Below the pieces are notes generated by a model. It made no database searches. It saw only the letters and a program-made list of their open reading frames with translations, and had not been told where the DNA came from. A stretch of 56,034 bases of DNA from positions 1 to 56,034 of the forward strand of contig NZ_JNJX01000005.1 in the NCBI RefSeq assembly GCF_000702805.1. The letters run 5' to 3'. Shown here piece after piece: positions 11,337-22,144 of this stretch. Position numbers and translations under genes: made by a program. Origin of the DNA: Mycoplasma anseris ATCC 49234. GTDB taxonomy: Bacteria; Bacillota_I; Bacilli_A; Mycoplasmatales; Metamycoplasmataceae. The first letter of the stretch is position 1; the number at the start of each line of letters is the position of its first letter.

Positions 11337-14078
11337 TTATAAAAGTTCTTTATATAGTTTTTTATAAATTAACTTCACAATTTCAATCAAAATAATATAT
11401 ACACCTAGAAATAATACTAATCAAGCATAATAAATTGCTGGTAATCCTGACAAGAATAATCAATCTTTGATATATGGAATATATTGAATTGAAGTTATTA
11501 TTCCAACTCCTAATGAAGTAGAAATAATAACTGGAGTAGAAGCATTTGAACGAATAAATGGAATTTTATTTGTTCTCATAAAATGAATAACTAGACATTG
11601 AGTTCACATTGAAGCAACTAATCATCCAGTTCAAAATAGTTGTTTAAATAATTTAATATCATTAGCCTCTGTTAATTGATTAAAATGTAATCCATTAAAT
11701 TGGCTAGGAATCATTACATAATATAAAATTAAGAAAGTTATGATATCAACAATTGAACTAACCGGCCCAAATCAAAACATAAACTTAAAAATTGATTTAT
11801 GTTCTCATTTCCGCGGTTTTTTAATAAATTCTTTGTCAACATTATCTCATGGAATCGTGCCACAACATAAGTCATAAATTAAATTTAAGAAAATAATTTG
11901 AACTGGCATCATTGGTAAAAATGGTAATAATATTGAAGCTAAAACGACACTTATTACATTTCCAAAGTTTGAAGAAACAGTCATTTTTACATATTTATTA
12001 ATATTAGCATGTGTCTTTCTTCCTTCTTCAATTCCAGTTGCTAAAACATTTAAATCTTTTTCTAAAAGAATAATATTAGCAGTTTCTTTTGCAATATCTA
12101 CAGCAGTATCTACTGAAATCGAAACATCAGCAACTTTCATAGCTGGAGCATCATTTATTCCGTCTCCCATATAGCCAACTACATGTCCATTTTTTCTTAG
12201 AATGTTAATGATTCTTGCTTTTTGATCGGGGCTTAATTTAGCAAAAATTTGGGTATTTTCCACTTCAATTGCTAATTCAGCATCACTCATATTGACAATA
12301 TCTTTTCCTAAAAGAATCTTTTCATAAGGGATACCAACTTTAGAACAAATAGCTTTAGTTACATAAGGGTTATCACCAGTTAGAATTTTAACTTCAACAC
12401 CAAGATTATGAAGTTTTTGGATAGCATCTTCAGCTGAGTCTTTTGGCGGATCTAAAAAAGTTAAATATCCAATTAGAGTCATTTCTGCTTCATCAGAAAC
12501 CGAGAATTGTCCAACTGGAGCAGCATCATTTTTTGAAGCAATTGCAATAACTCTCATTCCTTCTTTACTTAGGTCTTCTACTTTTCTTAATACTTTTTTA
12601 ATCATTTTTTTATCTAGCGGTACAACTTTACCTTCTAAATAAATTTTTGAACAAATACTAATAACTTCTTCAACAGCTCCCTTAGTAATCATTTTGATAC
12701 GATTATTTTTTAATGATCTAACTAAAACTGACATTCTTTTACGGTGAAAATCAAAAGGAACTTCATCAATTTTTTCAAAATGTAATTCTAAATTATCTAG
12801 TTCTTTAATATTATCGGCTAATTCTAAAGTTCGATTAATAATAGATTTATCTAATAAATTTTTTAATCCAGTTTGGTAATATGAATTTAAAAATGCATAT
12901 TTCAAAACATAGGTATCTTCTTTTCCTAAAACATCTAGATGTCTTTCTAAAATAACTTCATCTTGAGTTATTGTTCCAGTTTTATCAGTACATAAAATAT
13001 CCATTGCTCCAAAATTTTGAATTGAATTGATATTTTTTATTATTGTTTTTTGTTTCCCCATTTTAATAGCACCTTTTGAAAGGCAACTAGTAATAATCAT
13101 TGGAAGCATTTCTGGTGTTAATCCAACAGCAATAGAAACTCCAAATAATAAAGCATTAATTCATGGGCTTTTATCAGCATCTTTATTAGTTAACCCAACA
13201 ATTAAAAATACTAAAGGAATAATAATTGCCATAATGATAGTTAGCATTATTGATATTTTTCTTACCCCTTTTTCAAAACTAGTTGGCACTTGTTTTTCAT
13301 TAACTTTAGCAGCTACTTGACCAATATAAGTGTCATCCCCAACGACCACTACCACTGCTTTAGCAGAGCCAGAAATAATATTAGAACCCATAAAAGCAAG
13401 GTTAGGATGATCGGTGATATTATCATATTCTTGATTTGGATCAATTGAATTGAATTTTTCAATGGGTTCACTTTCTCCTGTTAAAGAAGATTGTGAAACA
13501 AATAAGTCTTTAGCTTGAATAATTCTTACGTCAGCAGGAATAATATCTCCAGCAGCCAAATGGACAATATCTCCTACAACAATTTCATCTAATGGGATTT
13601 CTTTAAGAACACCATTTCTTTCAATTAATGATGTTGTCTCAATTATTTCGATTAATTTATTAGCTGAAGAAGCTGATTTTTGTTCTTGATGAAAATGAAT
13701 AATGCTGCTTGCAAAAACCATTACTAATATAACGATCATTGTTATATAGTTTCTTTCTTCAGGAGTAGCCAAAATAACATCTACCACCATTGAAATCATT
13801 GCTAAAACAAACAAGATAATATTAAAAGGATTGAAAAATGATCTAAACAATCTTTTTCCAACAGTGTCAGCTCCCTTTTTAGAAATAACATTTTTACCAA
13901 ATTGTTCTTGATTTTCTTCAATTTGTTCTTCATTTGTTATACCATTTTGGGAACTATTATAATGTTTTAAAATGGTTTCAGTATTTTCCTTGGAAGCAAA
14001 TAATAATCTTTTTTTAGTTTCCAAAAATTTTAGTTCAGCTTCTTTTTTAGCCTTTTTTGAATTTAACATCATTGCCAT
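11337..14078 (-). CDS. mgtA: Magnesium-type P-type ATPase (P3B, MgtA/MgtB-like)
   Basis: 913 residues. All P-type ATPase hallmarks are present: LTGES near residue 199 (dephosphorylation loop), ILCTDKTGTITQDE near 362-375 with the phosphorylated Asp in DKTGT, ITKGAVEEV in the nucleotide domain, and GDGINDAP near 640 (hinge). The CTDKTGTxTQD variant and the N-terminal FFNPFNIILFVLA are typical of Mg2+ importers. About ten membrane helices are expected, and four are obvious in the last 200 residues. The ATG at 14078 is preferred over 14090 because GGAGG lies 5-6 bases before it and nothing suitable precedes 14090. It heads a two-gene operon. Confidence 0.92.
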
Positions 14079-14149
14079 ATTTGCCTCCATTAAAATGTGT
14101 TTTCTTTTTATTCAATTTTAGCATATAAAAAAATTTATTTCTTTGAATA

Positions 14150-14171
14150 TAAAAAAAGGCAACTTGCCTTT
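14150..14171 (-). terminator. Terminator at the end of the ABC ATPase gene
   Basis: Stem AAAGGC/GCCTTT (14155-14160 and 14166-14171) with a 5-base loop and seven T on the minus strand. It touches the stop codon of the ATPase at 14170. Confidence 0.75.
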
Positions 14172-14910
14172 AATAAATTTGAATTAATTTATTAATATCA
14201 TTAAATTCAGTTTCATTTAATTTAACGATTGATTGGTTTTTAATTAAATAAACTGAATCAAAATTATGAGGAATTAAATTAAGATCATGAATGTTTAAAA
14301 TAATTGTGGTTTTTTCTTCTTTATTAATGCTTTTTAATAAACTGATTACATCATTTGCTGAAATAATATCTAAATTGGAAGTTGGTTCATCCGCTAAAAT
14401 TAATTTGGATTTCTTTAATAAAATTTTTGCAATTTCAACTCTTTGTTTTTGCCCACCACTTAAATCACTAATCCTAAAAAAGCTTTTTTCAAAAAGTCCT
14501 AATTTAGTTAAAACATTCATTATTTTTTGTTTATCTTTTTTAGTTAAAATGTTAAATCAAGCAAAGAATTTATTTTGAAAGTTATCATATGTTCTTTTAA
14601 TTGAATCAAAGATGGTTTCATATTCGATTAAATTTGTTTCTTGAGATAAAAAACCAATTGAATTTACAATTCTTTTTCAATCTTTGGATTTAACATTTTG
14701 AATATCTTTTTTAAATAAAAAGCATTGCCCAGTTACAATGTTTAATTGTCTTAATAATAAGTTAAACAAAGTTGATTTCCCAGCTCCAGATTTACCAAGA
14801 ATCGCAACCATTTCTCCTTCTTTGATATCCAAATTTATGTTTTTCAAAATTAAATCAGAATGTTTTGAATATGAAACCGATATATTATTTAATTTAATAA
14901 TTTCTTCCAT
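14170..14910 (-). CDS. ABC transporter ATP-binding protein (PhnC/p29-like), probable TPP-transporter ATPase
   Basis: 246 residues. Walker [10 protein letters not shown] near residue 37, Q-loop SQET near 88, signature LSGGQKQR near 140, Walker [13 protein letters not shown] and the switch His in NIHDLN. The family resembles phosphonate-type (PhnC) ATPases. No permease is adjacent. The p37-like lipoprotein and double permease at 17750-20572 lack an ATPase, and in M. hyorhinis p37, p29 (ATPase) and p69 (permease) form one operon, so this is the likely missing p29. The ATG directly follows a TATAAT box, implying a leaderless mRNA. Assignment to that transporter is inference. Confidence 0.88.
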
Positions 14911-14917
14911 ATTCAAA

Positions 14918-14923
14918 ATTATA
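14918..14923 (-). promoter_or_regulatory. -10 box giving a probable leaderless mRNA
   Basis: Minus-strand TATAAT ends 7 bases before the ATG at 14910. With usual spacing, transcription begins at or within a base or two of the start codon. No ribosome-binding sequence is visible. Confidence 0.6.
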
Positions 14924-14944
14924 TTTTAAAAAAACAAAGTTAAA

Positions 14945-14968
14945 TAAAAAACGCTTTTTGCGTTTTTA
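14945..14968 (-). terminator. Terminator of the pgi-ldh operon
   Basis: Stem AAAAACGC/GCGTTTTT with loop TTTTT and a minus-strand T run, directly after the ldh stop. Confidence 0.85.
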
Positions 14969-15946
14969 TTATTCACTAATTAAACCACTTGGTTTAGTAT
15001 TAATTCTTTTTAACACTTCTAAGACTGTCTCTTTAATTTCTGTTGAATAACTATCAAATAATGCTTGATCTTTTTCTTCTAACCTAATTTTAGGAAGATG
15101 TCTATAACCTTCTTTTCCTAAAATTACCGGTAAACCAAAATAAACTCCCTTGGCTTGGTAACATTCAGGTAGCTGAACACCCAATGAAAAAACGGTTTGC
15201 ACATCATTTACGATGGCTTTGGTAATTTCAGCTAAACCTTCACCGATTCCGAAATTAGTAATTCCTTTTCCAGAAATAATTTCAAATGCTTCATTTTTTA
15301 CCTTAGCATTTAATTCATCTAATCAAGCTTGATCAATAGTATTGTTCGTTATGAAATCTCTTAAAGAACAAAGTCCGATTCTCATTTTTCAAAATGGAAT
15401 CATACATCTAGCGCCATGTTCACCAATTACATAACCAGTGATGGCTGATGATTTCACATTTAATTTTTGTGATAAAAATTTCTTCATTCTGGCTGTTTCA
15501 AGAATTGTTCCTGAACTAATAACTTTTGAAGCATCAAAACCTGAAACTTGTTGATAAATGCTTGCCATGATGTCAACTGGGTTTGAAGCAATAACAGTAA
15601 TTCCATTAAAGCCTGACGCTTTAATTTTTAAAGCAATTTCTTGCATTAGAATTGCATTATCGCTTAATAATTCTAAACGATCTTGTAATTTACCTTCTTT
15701 AGGTCTTACTGAAGCAGTAATAACAATTACTTTTGCATCTTTTAAATCATCATAATTACCAGCAACGAATGTTGACCCATTACTAATCATTGATGAAGCT
15801 GCATCATTTAAGTCCTTAGCTTGGGCAATTGCAAAAGATTCAAATGCATCAATTAAAACATATTCAGCTTCAATATTTCTATTTAAACTTGCATATAAAT
15901 AAGAACTTCCAACAGCTCCAACGCCAATAATTCCAATTTTATTCAT
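14969..15946 (-). CDS. ldh: L-lactate dehydrogenase (divergent LDH/MDH family)
   Basis: 325 residues. N-terminal Rossmann motif GVGAVGSSY, NAD-loop ASNPVDI, catalytic His in GEHG. The protein regenerates NAD+ by reducing pyruvate if it is a true LDH. Oddities: the specificity loop reads SVRPKEGKLQDR instead of the usual Q/N-K-P-G-E-T-R form; the Asp of DTAR is Glu (ETAR); and GEHGD is GEHGA. The conserved Arg residues of both motifs remain. The specificity residue (Gln for lactate, Arg for malate) cannot be placed with certainty, so malate or another 2-oxoacid is possible. The ATG lies 8 bases after the pgi stop, with AGGAG overlapping that stop. Confidence 0.85.
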
Positions 15947-15954
15947 TTGTACTC

Positions 15955-17253
15955 CTAAATATCTTTGATATTCTTTTTGAAATTGATATTAAAACTATTT
16001 TGTGTATTATTAATAAAAGGATTAACTCCAATTAAATATGCGAACATAATTGAAGAATAATGTAAGAATGATAATATTCAACCAAAAGTTTCCACATTAT
16101 CATCCATAATCTCAATTTTAATATTCGGTATTTTATAAATGATAACATGATTTTCAATAAAACTTTCTATGACAGTGCGATTAATTTTATTATAAGTAGT
16201 GTCAATTAGGTATTTGATATGTTCATCGCTTTGATTTTGATAAGGTGCAATCTTAAAATCATATTTGGGAATTTGGATGTGAATTGTAGTATAAAAAATT
16301 TTAAATTCATTTTCAGCAAGTGATTGTCCAAAAGCTTTAATTGAGCTATTTGCATGATTAAGAATTGGCAAAATTCCTTTTTTTTGTTTAACGCAACTTT
16401 CAGAAGCATACATTTGAAATAATTCACCCAATTTCATTTCTTGTTTGGAAAAGACATTAATATTTTCAATTTTAAATTCATTCCGATAAAGAATGTATTT
16501 AATAACAGCATATCGATAAGCACTATTTTTTTCTAAATCATCAATTGAAAATCACGCTTTGGCTTTAATTGCACCATCAATTACTTCTTTAATATTGATA
16601 TCAGCACAAGCTAAGGGAAATAATACTGCCGGTGAAAGACCTAAATATCTTTCAGTTAAATTATCTAGTAAAATAAAATGTTTCAAATTATTGTTTGTAA
16701 CTTCTTCAAATAAGTATCCGAAATTATTATTAGTTGTAATGTAAATATATTTGTTGGCTACCGCTTTTGAAAAAACTTGTTCCAAAAGTGATCTAAATTC
16801 TCTGTATAAAATTAAAGTTTCTAAACTCTCACTATTTTGTGAAATGACATTGATAGCAAAGGTTTTATCTTCTAAATAATTAATTAAATTAGTTAAATCT
16901 CGCCCATCTAAATATTCATCAACATAAATAATTTCAAGTCCCTTATTTTTATTTAATTTAGGCATAAACAAATCAATAAAAGCTTGTGATTGTAAGCAAA
17001 TATGTTTACCCCCAATTACAAGTAATACCTGAACGCCTTCATCTTTTAATAATTTAGCTTCTTTTTGAATTTTAATTAAATCTTGTTCAATAGTATTTTT
17101 TAAGGGATCACGAAAGCCATAATTTTCATGTCCAGACATTGTTTTTTTGTTAATTCGGTGATTAATATCATTAATAAAAGCTTGAAATTTATTGATTGCT
17201 TCATCTTTAATAGCGAATTGATTTGAAATGGTTATTTTACAATTATTTGCCAT
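15955..17253 (-). CDS. pgi: Glucose-6-phosphate isomerase homologue with eroded motifs
   Basis: 432 residues, normal bacterial length, with intact frame. The order of motifs identifies PGI: QVLLVIGGKH (phosphate loop), ISQNSESLET where ISKSGTTLE is usual, LTERYLGLSP where GGRYSxLTP is usual, then YASESCVKQKKGILP and SSIKAFGQ where DLHSLGQ is usual. The C-terminal NQxGVEAYK motif is replaced by NPFINNTQNSF. Several substrate-binding and catalytic positions, including the His of LHSLGQ and the Lys of GVEAYK, are therefore missing. It may be weakly active, inactive or repurposed. It overlaps the S1-protein gene by 11 bases and is followed 8 bases later by ldh. Confidence 0.75.
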
Positions 17254-17578
17254 ATCTTAATCCTTTGTTTGTAAAATCTAATAATGCATCAAAATTAGTA
17301 TCGATATCATCCATTCTAAATTCAAAAGGATTTCTTAATTCCTTTGGATGAATTCTTTTAAACGAAACAATATACTCCCCAGTATTGGTTACGTCTATGA
17401 CAATTACTTCTTTAATATCTCCAATTTTAAAAAATTGTTTTAAATCACTAATAAAATAATCACTAACTTCTGATATATTTAAAAAGCATTTAACGTTTTC
17501 TTTAGTAGTTAAAATAACTGAGTTTTTTCAAACTTTAGTTACTTTCGCTTTGATTATTTTTGAAATATTCAAATCCAT
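17243..17578 (-). CDS. S1-domain RNA-binding protein
   Basis: 111 residues, about one S1 domain: KIIKAKVTKVWKNSVILTT, then FLNISEVSDYF and IKEVIVIDV, matching the five-strand OB fold of S1 repeats. Bacillus YugI/GSP13 is a similar small S1 protein. It likely binds mRNA or the ribosome. It is first in the operon with pgi and ldh, and its last 11 bases overlap the pgi start. AAGGAG and a TATAAT box (17598-17603) lie upstream. Why it sits with glycolytic genes is not known. Confidence 0.82.
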
Positions 17579-17597
17579 AGGAACTCCTTAATTAAAA

Positions 17598-17621
17598 ATT
17601 ATACAAAATTATCTATATAAT
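17598..17621. promoter_or_regulatory. Divergent promoter region between S1-pgi-ldh and the TPP transporter
   Basis: A minus-strand TATAAT (17598-17603) faces the S1 gene and a plus-strand TATAAT (17616-17621) faces the riboswitch. The two -10 elements are only 12 bases apart. Confidence 0.6.
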
Positions 17622-17631
17622 TTAATTTATA

Positions 17632-17713
17632 AAGAACAGGGGTGCTTTTAAAAAAGCTGAGAAATACCCTCATTAACTGATCTGGTTAATACCAGCGTAG
17701 TGAGTTTCTCTTT
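17632..17713 (+). ncRNA. TPP riboswitch (THI element) aptamer
   Basis: Contains the conserved THI-box pieces in order: AGGGGTGC, GCTGAGA with ATACCCT, then CTGATCTGGTTAATACCAGC and GTAGTGAG. This matches the thiamine pyrophosphate aptamer (pyrimidine-sensor arm with GCTGAGA, pyrophosphate-sensor arm with CTGATCTGG). It lies just upstream of the p37-like lipoprotein and permease, implying that the transporter carries thiamine or TPP and is shut down when TPP is plentiful. Confidence 0.93.
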
Positions 17714-17721
17714 TTTAGTAC

Positions 17722-17749
17722 TCCTTCTAAAATTTTAGGAGGATTTTTT
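17722..17749 (+). promoter_or_regulatory. Riboswitch expression platform: hairpin sequestering the Shine-Dalgarno, followed by T6
   Basis: An 8-bp stem TCCTTCTA/TAGGAGGA (one G-T pair, 6-base loop AAATTT) contains the AGGAGG ribosome site of the lipoprotein. It is followed by six T, and the ATG comes next. It can therefore act as translation block, transcription terminator or both. A short GAGT (17702) to ACTC (17720) pairing could compete with it; this is untested. Confidence 0.7.
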
Positions 17750-18868
17750 ATGAAAAAAATATTATGAGGACTAAGTATCATGCCAATTTGTGGTATTTTG
17801 CCACTAACCACTATTAGTTGCAAAGAACCAAAAAATATAAAGGTTATTAATTTCGCCATCAACAAACCTTGATATGGTGAAAATAATGATTTCTTTTTTC
17901 AAACCATTGCTAATGAATATAACAAAATCAAGGATCAAGATTTAACAAAAATTGAAATTAAACCTGATTTTGTAGAAGCTAATGCTAGCATTTTAGATTC
18001 CTTAAAAAAAGGTTCAAGTGATGTAGCAATTTTGACTAGTGCTTTATATGAGAATTCTTCAGTTTCTGATAAATCTAAATATAAACCATTTATCCAAACT
18101 ACAACAACTAGTTTTGTGTTTGATCAAGAATATTCAACTTATGTCAATGGGTCAAATGAAGATCCGTTAATAAAAATTGCTAAAGAAGCTGAAAAAACAT
18201 TCAATTTAAAACCTTTTTTAGAATGAAATGATGAAGAATATCAATGAAATGGTTCATTATATAAGAAATTCTATAATGAATCAAATTTAGTTTCTTATTA
18301 TCGAGGTGCTATTTGAATTTGAGGAACTAAGTCGGAATTAATAGCTATTAAAAATGCTTGAGATAATAAAGATTGAAATGCCTTTAGAAATTTTGGAATT
18401 TTATTAAGTGATGAAACAAGTGGTTCAAAATATCAAATTCAAGAAAAATTATTTCAAAAACATTTTAATAAGCCAGATCAATTGTTTCAATCATTTGCCT
18501 TTGATAAATTGAAGCATAATGATAAATATAAGATTGGCAAAGCCAAAGATATGGGAAAAGGAGCAAATGTTCATTTTCATATTGTTTTCGATGAATTAGG
18601 TAGCTTTGCTTATACTCATAATTACAAATTGAAAAATAATCAAAAAGAAATGAGAGATTATTATCGCCCTTCAGCAGAAAATACTTTTGTTGAAATGTTA
18701 ACAGTTACCGATCCGATTGAATACAATAAATTTGTTGCCTCAAATAAATTAAGTACAAAAGAAATTGAATTTTTGCAAAAAGCAATTTTAAAGGTTTGAA
18801 AAGATGGTAAGGACTCTTATGGACCAACAGTTGGTTTTAATGGCTATAAGATAATAAAAGTAGAATAG
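17750..18868 (+). CDS. Substrate-binding lipoprotein of the thiamine/TPP ABC transporter (p37/Cypl-like)
   Basis: 372 residues. Prolipoprotein signal: basic start, hydrophobic core and lipobox ending TTISC at about residue 24, so the mature protein starts at Cys and is lipid-anchored outside. The body has the layout of phosphonate-type/p37 binding proteins (GSSDVAILTS, LLSDETSGSKYQ, then FDELGSF). M. hyorhinis p37 (Cypl) is reported to bind TPP, which agrees with the TPP riboswitch directly upstream. Its ribosome site AGGAGG lies inside the riboswitch hairpin. The permease gene follows 6 bases later, with no ATPase between them. Confidence 0.88.
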
Positions 18869-18874
18869 GAAAAC

Positions 18875-20572
18875 ATGAACAATAACCAAAAAAGCATTTT
18901 CTTTGATGTATATCAATATCAACAACAAACAATTAAAGGAAAATTGAAAGCCAGATGAAAATTTTTGCTTTTATTTTTGTTTTTGCTTTTATTTTTTATT
19001 TTTTTTATTGGAATTGATTGAAAATTTGCTCCTAGTGGATTTGCTTTATTTAAAGAAAATATAATAAAGTTTTTTCATGTAAGCAACATAAGTAGTTATT
19101 ATGGTAATACTAATTTATGAGTTTTAAGTTTTCAGTTTCTTTTTTATAGTATCAAAATAATTTTTGTAGCAACTTTTGTTGGTGCTTTATTAGCATTTTT
19201 AACAGCCTTATTGACTAATTATCAAATGGTAAAAAAATGAGTAGTAATCCCTTTTAAAATTATTGTTATTAGTTTAAGGCTTTTTCCTGAATTATTATTC
19301 ATTTATTTCTTTTCCATTTCATTTGATAAAACTTTGGGTTTATTTCTATTGTTTGTTTGATTTACCTGACTATGATTACATGAATATTTTTCACAAATTA
19401 TTGAAAATGCCAATTTTAAAATTTATTTCCATTTAGCAAAACAAAAAACAAATCGTTTTAAGGCTTTTTTTCAAGAAATTTGGCCTCAAATTAAGCCTAA
19501 AATATTAAATTACTTCTTGTATTCCTTTGAATCTAATTTAAGATGATCTTCAATTCTTTCACAGTTAGGATTTTTAGGAATTGGAACTTTATTGCAAGTA
19601 CCTTTAATTCATAATAATTATTATTCTGAATTATTCATACCATTATTCGTTTTAATTTGTTTTTTTGTCATTTTAGAATTATTACAATTATTTATTAATG
19701 AAAATTTCTTTAAATCTAAAAGCTTAAAGACATTTAAACAATATAATGATTATTCACTTATCAAAAAATTAATAGTTGCTTTTCTTTCTTTATTGGTTAT
19801 TTTATTATTGATTTTTGTTATTAATGATTTGGTAAATCAAAAAGTCTATTTTGCTAATCAAAAGGAATATTGAAATGATTTATTTAATCCCAATTGAAGA
19901 ATTTTAAATTTGGAAAGTTATAAAGAAAATAACTTCTTTTGAATACTTTTTCAACTTTTTGCTTTAATATCTATAACTTGCTTATTATTATTCTTTGTTT
20001 TATATGTAAATCTATTTTTTATTAATAAATACATCTTCAATAAATTTGTATATATAATTTTTAAAATTATCAATTTATTTATAAGAATGATTCCTATTTT
20101 GATTTTATTTATTTTGATTAATCCAATATTTAATTCATATGCAACAACTTTTATTTTTGCTTTTGCTATTCATGGTTCTAGTTCTGTTATCAGAAACTTA
20201 GAAATGAGTATTAATAATTTAGAAGAATCAAAAATTAAAAGTCTTAAAAAGCAAAACTGGACAAAATGAAAAATTTATAATAAATTTATTCTTCCTTCCA
20301 TTAAGTTAGAATTAAGCTCATTTATGACCTTTGAAATTGAGAAAATCACAAGAAATTTCATGAGCTATGGTCTTTATAATTCTTCGTTGTTTGGTGGAAA
20401 TATGATATTAAATAGAGTTAGAGAATTTGACGATATTGCTCCTTATTTATGAATTGGTTTTATTTTGATTGCTATTATTTCTATTTTTGGATATTTAAAA
20501 AGATTACAAATCCAAAGAAATTACATTTTTAGGGCTTTTAAGTCCAAGAAAAAAACACCTTTAATTTCTTAA
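18875..20572 (+). CDS. Fused double permease of the thiamine/TPP ABC transporter (p69/PhnE-like)
   Basis: 565 residues with about ten to twelve hydrophobic helices in two homologous halves. Each half holds a permease coupling loop: EIWPQIKPKILNYF with LSQLGFLGIG in the first half, and KFILPSIKLELSSFM in the second. Thus two PhnE-like permease domains lie in one chain, as in mycoplasma p69. It starts 6 bases after the lipoprotein stop, with AGGAAA upstream. It would form the membrane channel served by the ATPase at 14170-14910. Confidence 0.85.
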
Positions 20573-20642
20573 AAAACTTCGATTTATTTTTCTTATATTT
20601 AAAAATTGTTTAAAATTTACTTATTGATAAAAAGGAGTGAAA

Positions 20643-21497
20643 ATGAATAAAATTAAATTAGTATTAGCAGGCACAGCTAGTTTTTCAGCAAAGATTTTTG
20701 AAAGCTTGTTAAACAATCCGGCTTTTGAAGTTGTTGCTTTGATTAGCCAACCAAACAAAGAAAAAAATCGTCAAAAAGAATTATTAGATACTGAAGTAGC
20801 CAAATTAGCAAAACTATATCATGTTAGATTGTTTCAACCAAATAAAATTAAAGAAATTTATGATGAATTAGCTAATTTGGAATTTGATTTTTTCATTACT
20901 GCTGCTTTTGGTCAATTTATTCCTAATTCTATTTTAAAATTACCTAAAAATGCTGCCATTAATGTTCATGGTAGTTTATTAGAAAAATATCGTGGAGCAG
21001 CACCTATTCAGCATGCTTTATTAAATGACGATAAAGAAACTGGCATTTCTTTGATTTATATGATTGATAAAATGGATGCTGGAAATATTATTAAAACTGC
21101 CAAATGTCAAATTGATCCTGAAGACACCGCTTTAGAGGTTTTTGATAAATTAGCAAATTTAACTATTGCAAACTTGGCTAATTGAATTCAAGAAATGAAC
21201 AAACAAAAGATTGCTGGACTAATGCAAGATGAAAATAAAGTTACATTTGCAAATAAAATTACAAATGAACAATGTGAATTATTTAGTCATGAAAAGGCAC
21301 GTGATGCTTTAAATAAAATTAGAGCTTTTAATGATCAACCTGGCGCTTTTATATTTATAAATAATAAACGCTTAAAAATTTATAGAGCAACATTAACTAA
21401 AATTAAAACGCCTTTATCTCTTCAATTTGCTGATGCTAAATTATATTTAATTGAATATCAATTTGAGGGCAAAAAGAAAGTTAGACATGAAATTTAA
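20643..21497 (+). CDS. fmt: Methionyl-tRNA formyltransferase
   Basis: 284 residues. Formylates initiator Met-tRNA using 10-formyl-tetrahydrofolate. The family motif HGSLLEKYRGAAPIQ (catalytic HxSLLPxYRG type) is near residue 110, and the N-terminal Rossmann-like start is LVLAGTASFSAKI. The C-terminal domain is shorter than the roughly 310 residues typical, a common trait in mycoplasmas. AAGGAG five bases before the ATG at 20643 decides the start over a GTG two codons earlier. It overlaps ung by 11 bases. Confidence 0.95.
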
Positions 21498-22131
21498 TTT
21501 TCAAGACTTCTTATTAAAAGAACAACAAAAACCATATTATCAATTGCTGATGTTAAAACTTTCTTCAACAGAATATTTGCCTAGTAAAGAAAATTGATTT
21601 TTTGCTTTAGAAGATTTTGATTTTGATAATCTAAATGTTGTCATTCTTGGTCAAGATCCATACCATACTAAAGGTGTTGCTCATGGTTTAGCATTTAGTA
21701 GTTTAGCAACAAACACACCTCCATCATTAAGAAATATTTTTGATTGTATTAAAAAAGACTATCCAAAAACGGTTTTTGCTTCCAATAATTTAACTAATTG
21801 AAAAAACCAAGGTGTTTTATTATTGAATCCAATTTTGACTGTTTCACCTTCAAAACCATTATCACATAAAAATTTAGGTTGAGAAACATTTTCTTTAAAT
21901 TTATTAAAAACATTAGTAAACCAATATTCAAATATTATTTTTGTAATTTTAGGCAAAAATTCTCTTGATTTTTTAAGTTCAATTGATTTAAAAAATCAAA
22001 TTACTTTAAAAACATCTCATCCTTCTCCTTTTTCTGCACATTTAGGTTTTAATGATTCCCATATTTTTAAAAAAATTAATCAATATTTAATCAAATTAAA
22101 TAAAAAACCAATTGACTGGTCAACAAAATAA
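21487..22131 (+). CDS. ung: Uracil-DNA glycosylase
   Basis: 214 residues. Removes uracil from DNA by base excision. Motifs: GQDPYH (catalytic Asp/His water-activating loop) near residue 57, LLLNPILTV near 115 and HPSPFSAH near 178. Starts inside the last codons of fmt, so translation is coupled. It ends 13 bases before the next ATG. UGA-Trp codons occur throughout, with one UGG near the end. Confidence 0.96.
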
Positions 22132-22144
22132 ATTAAGGAGTCCT

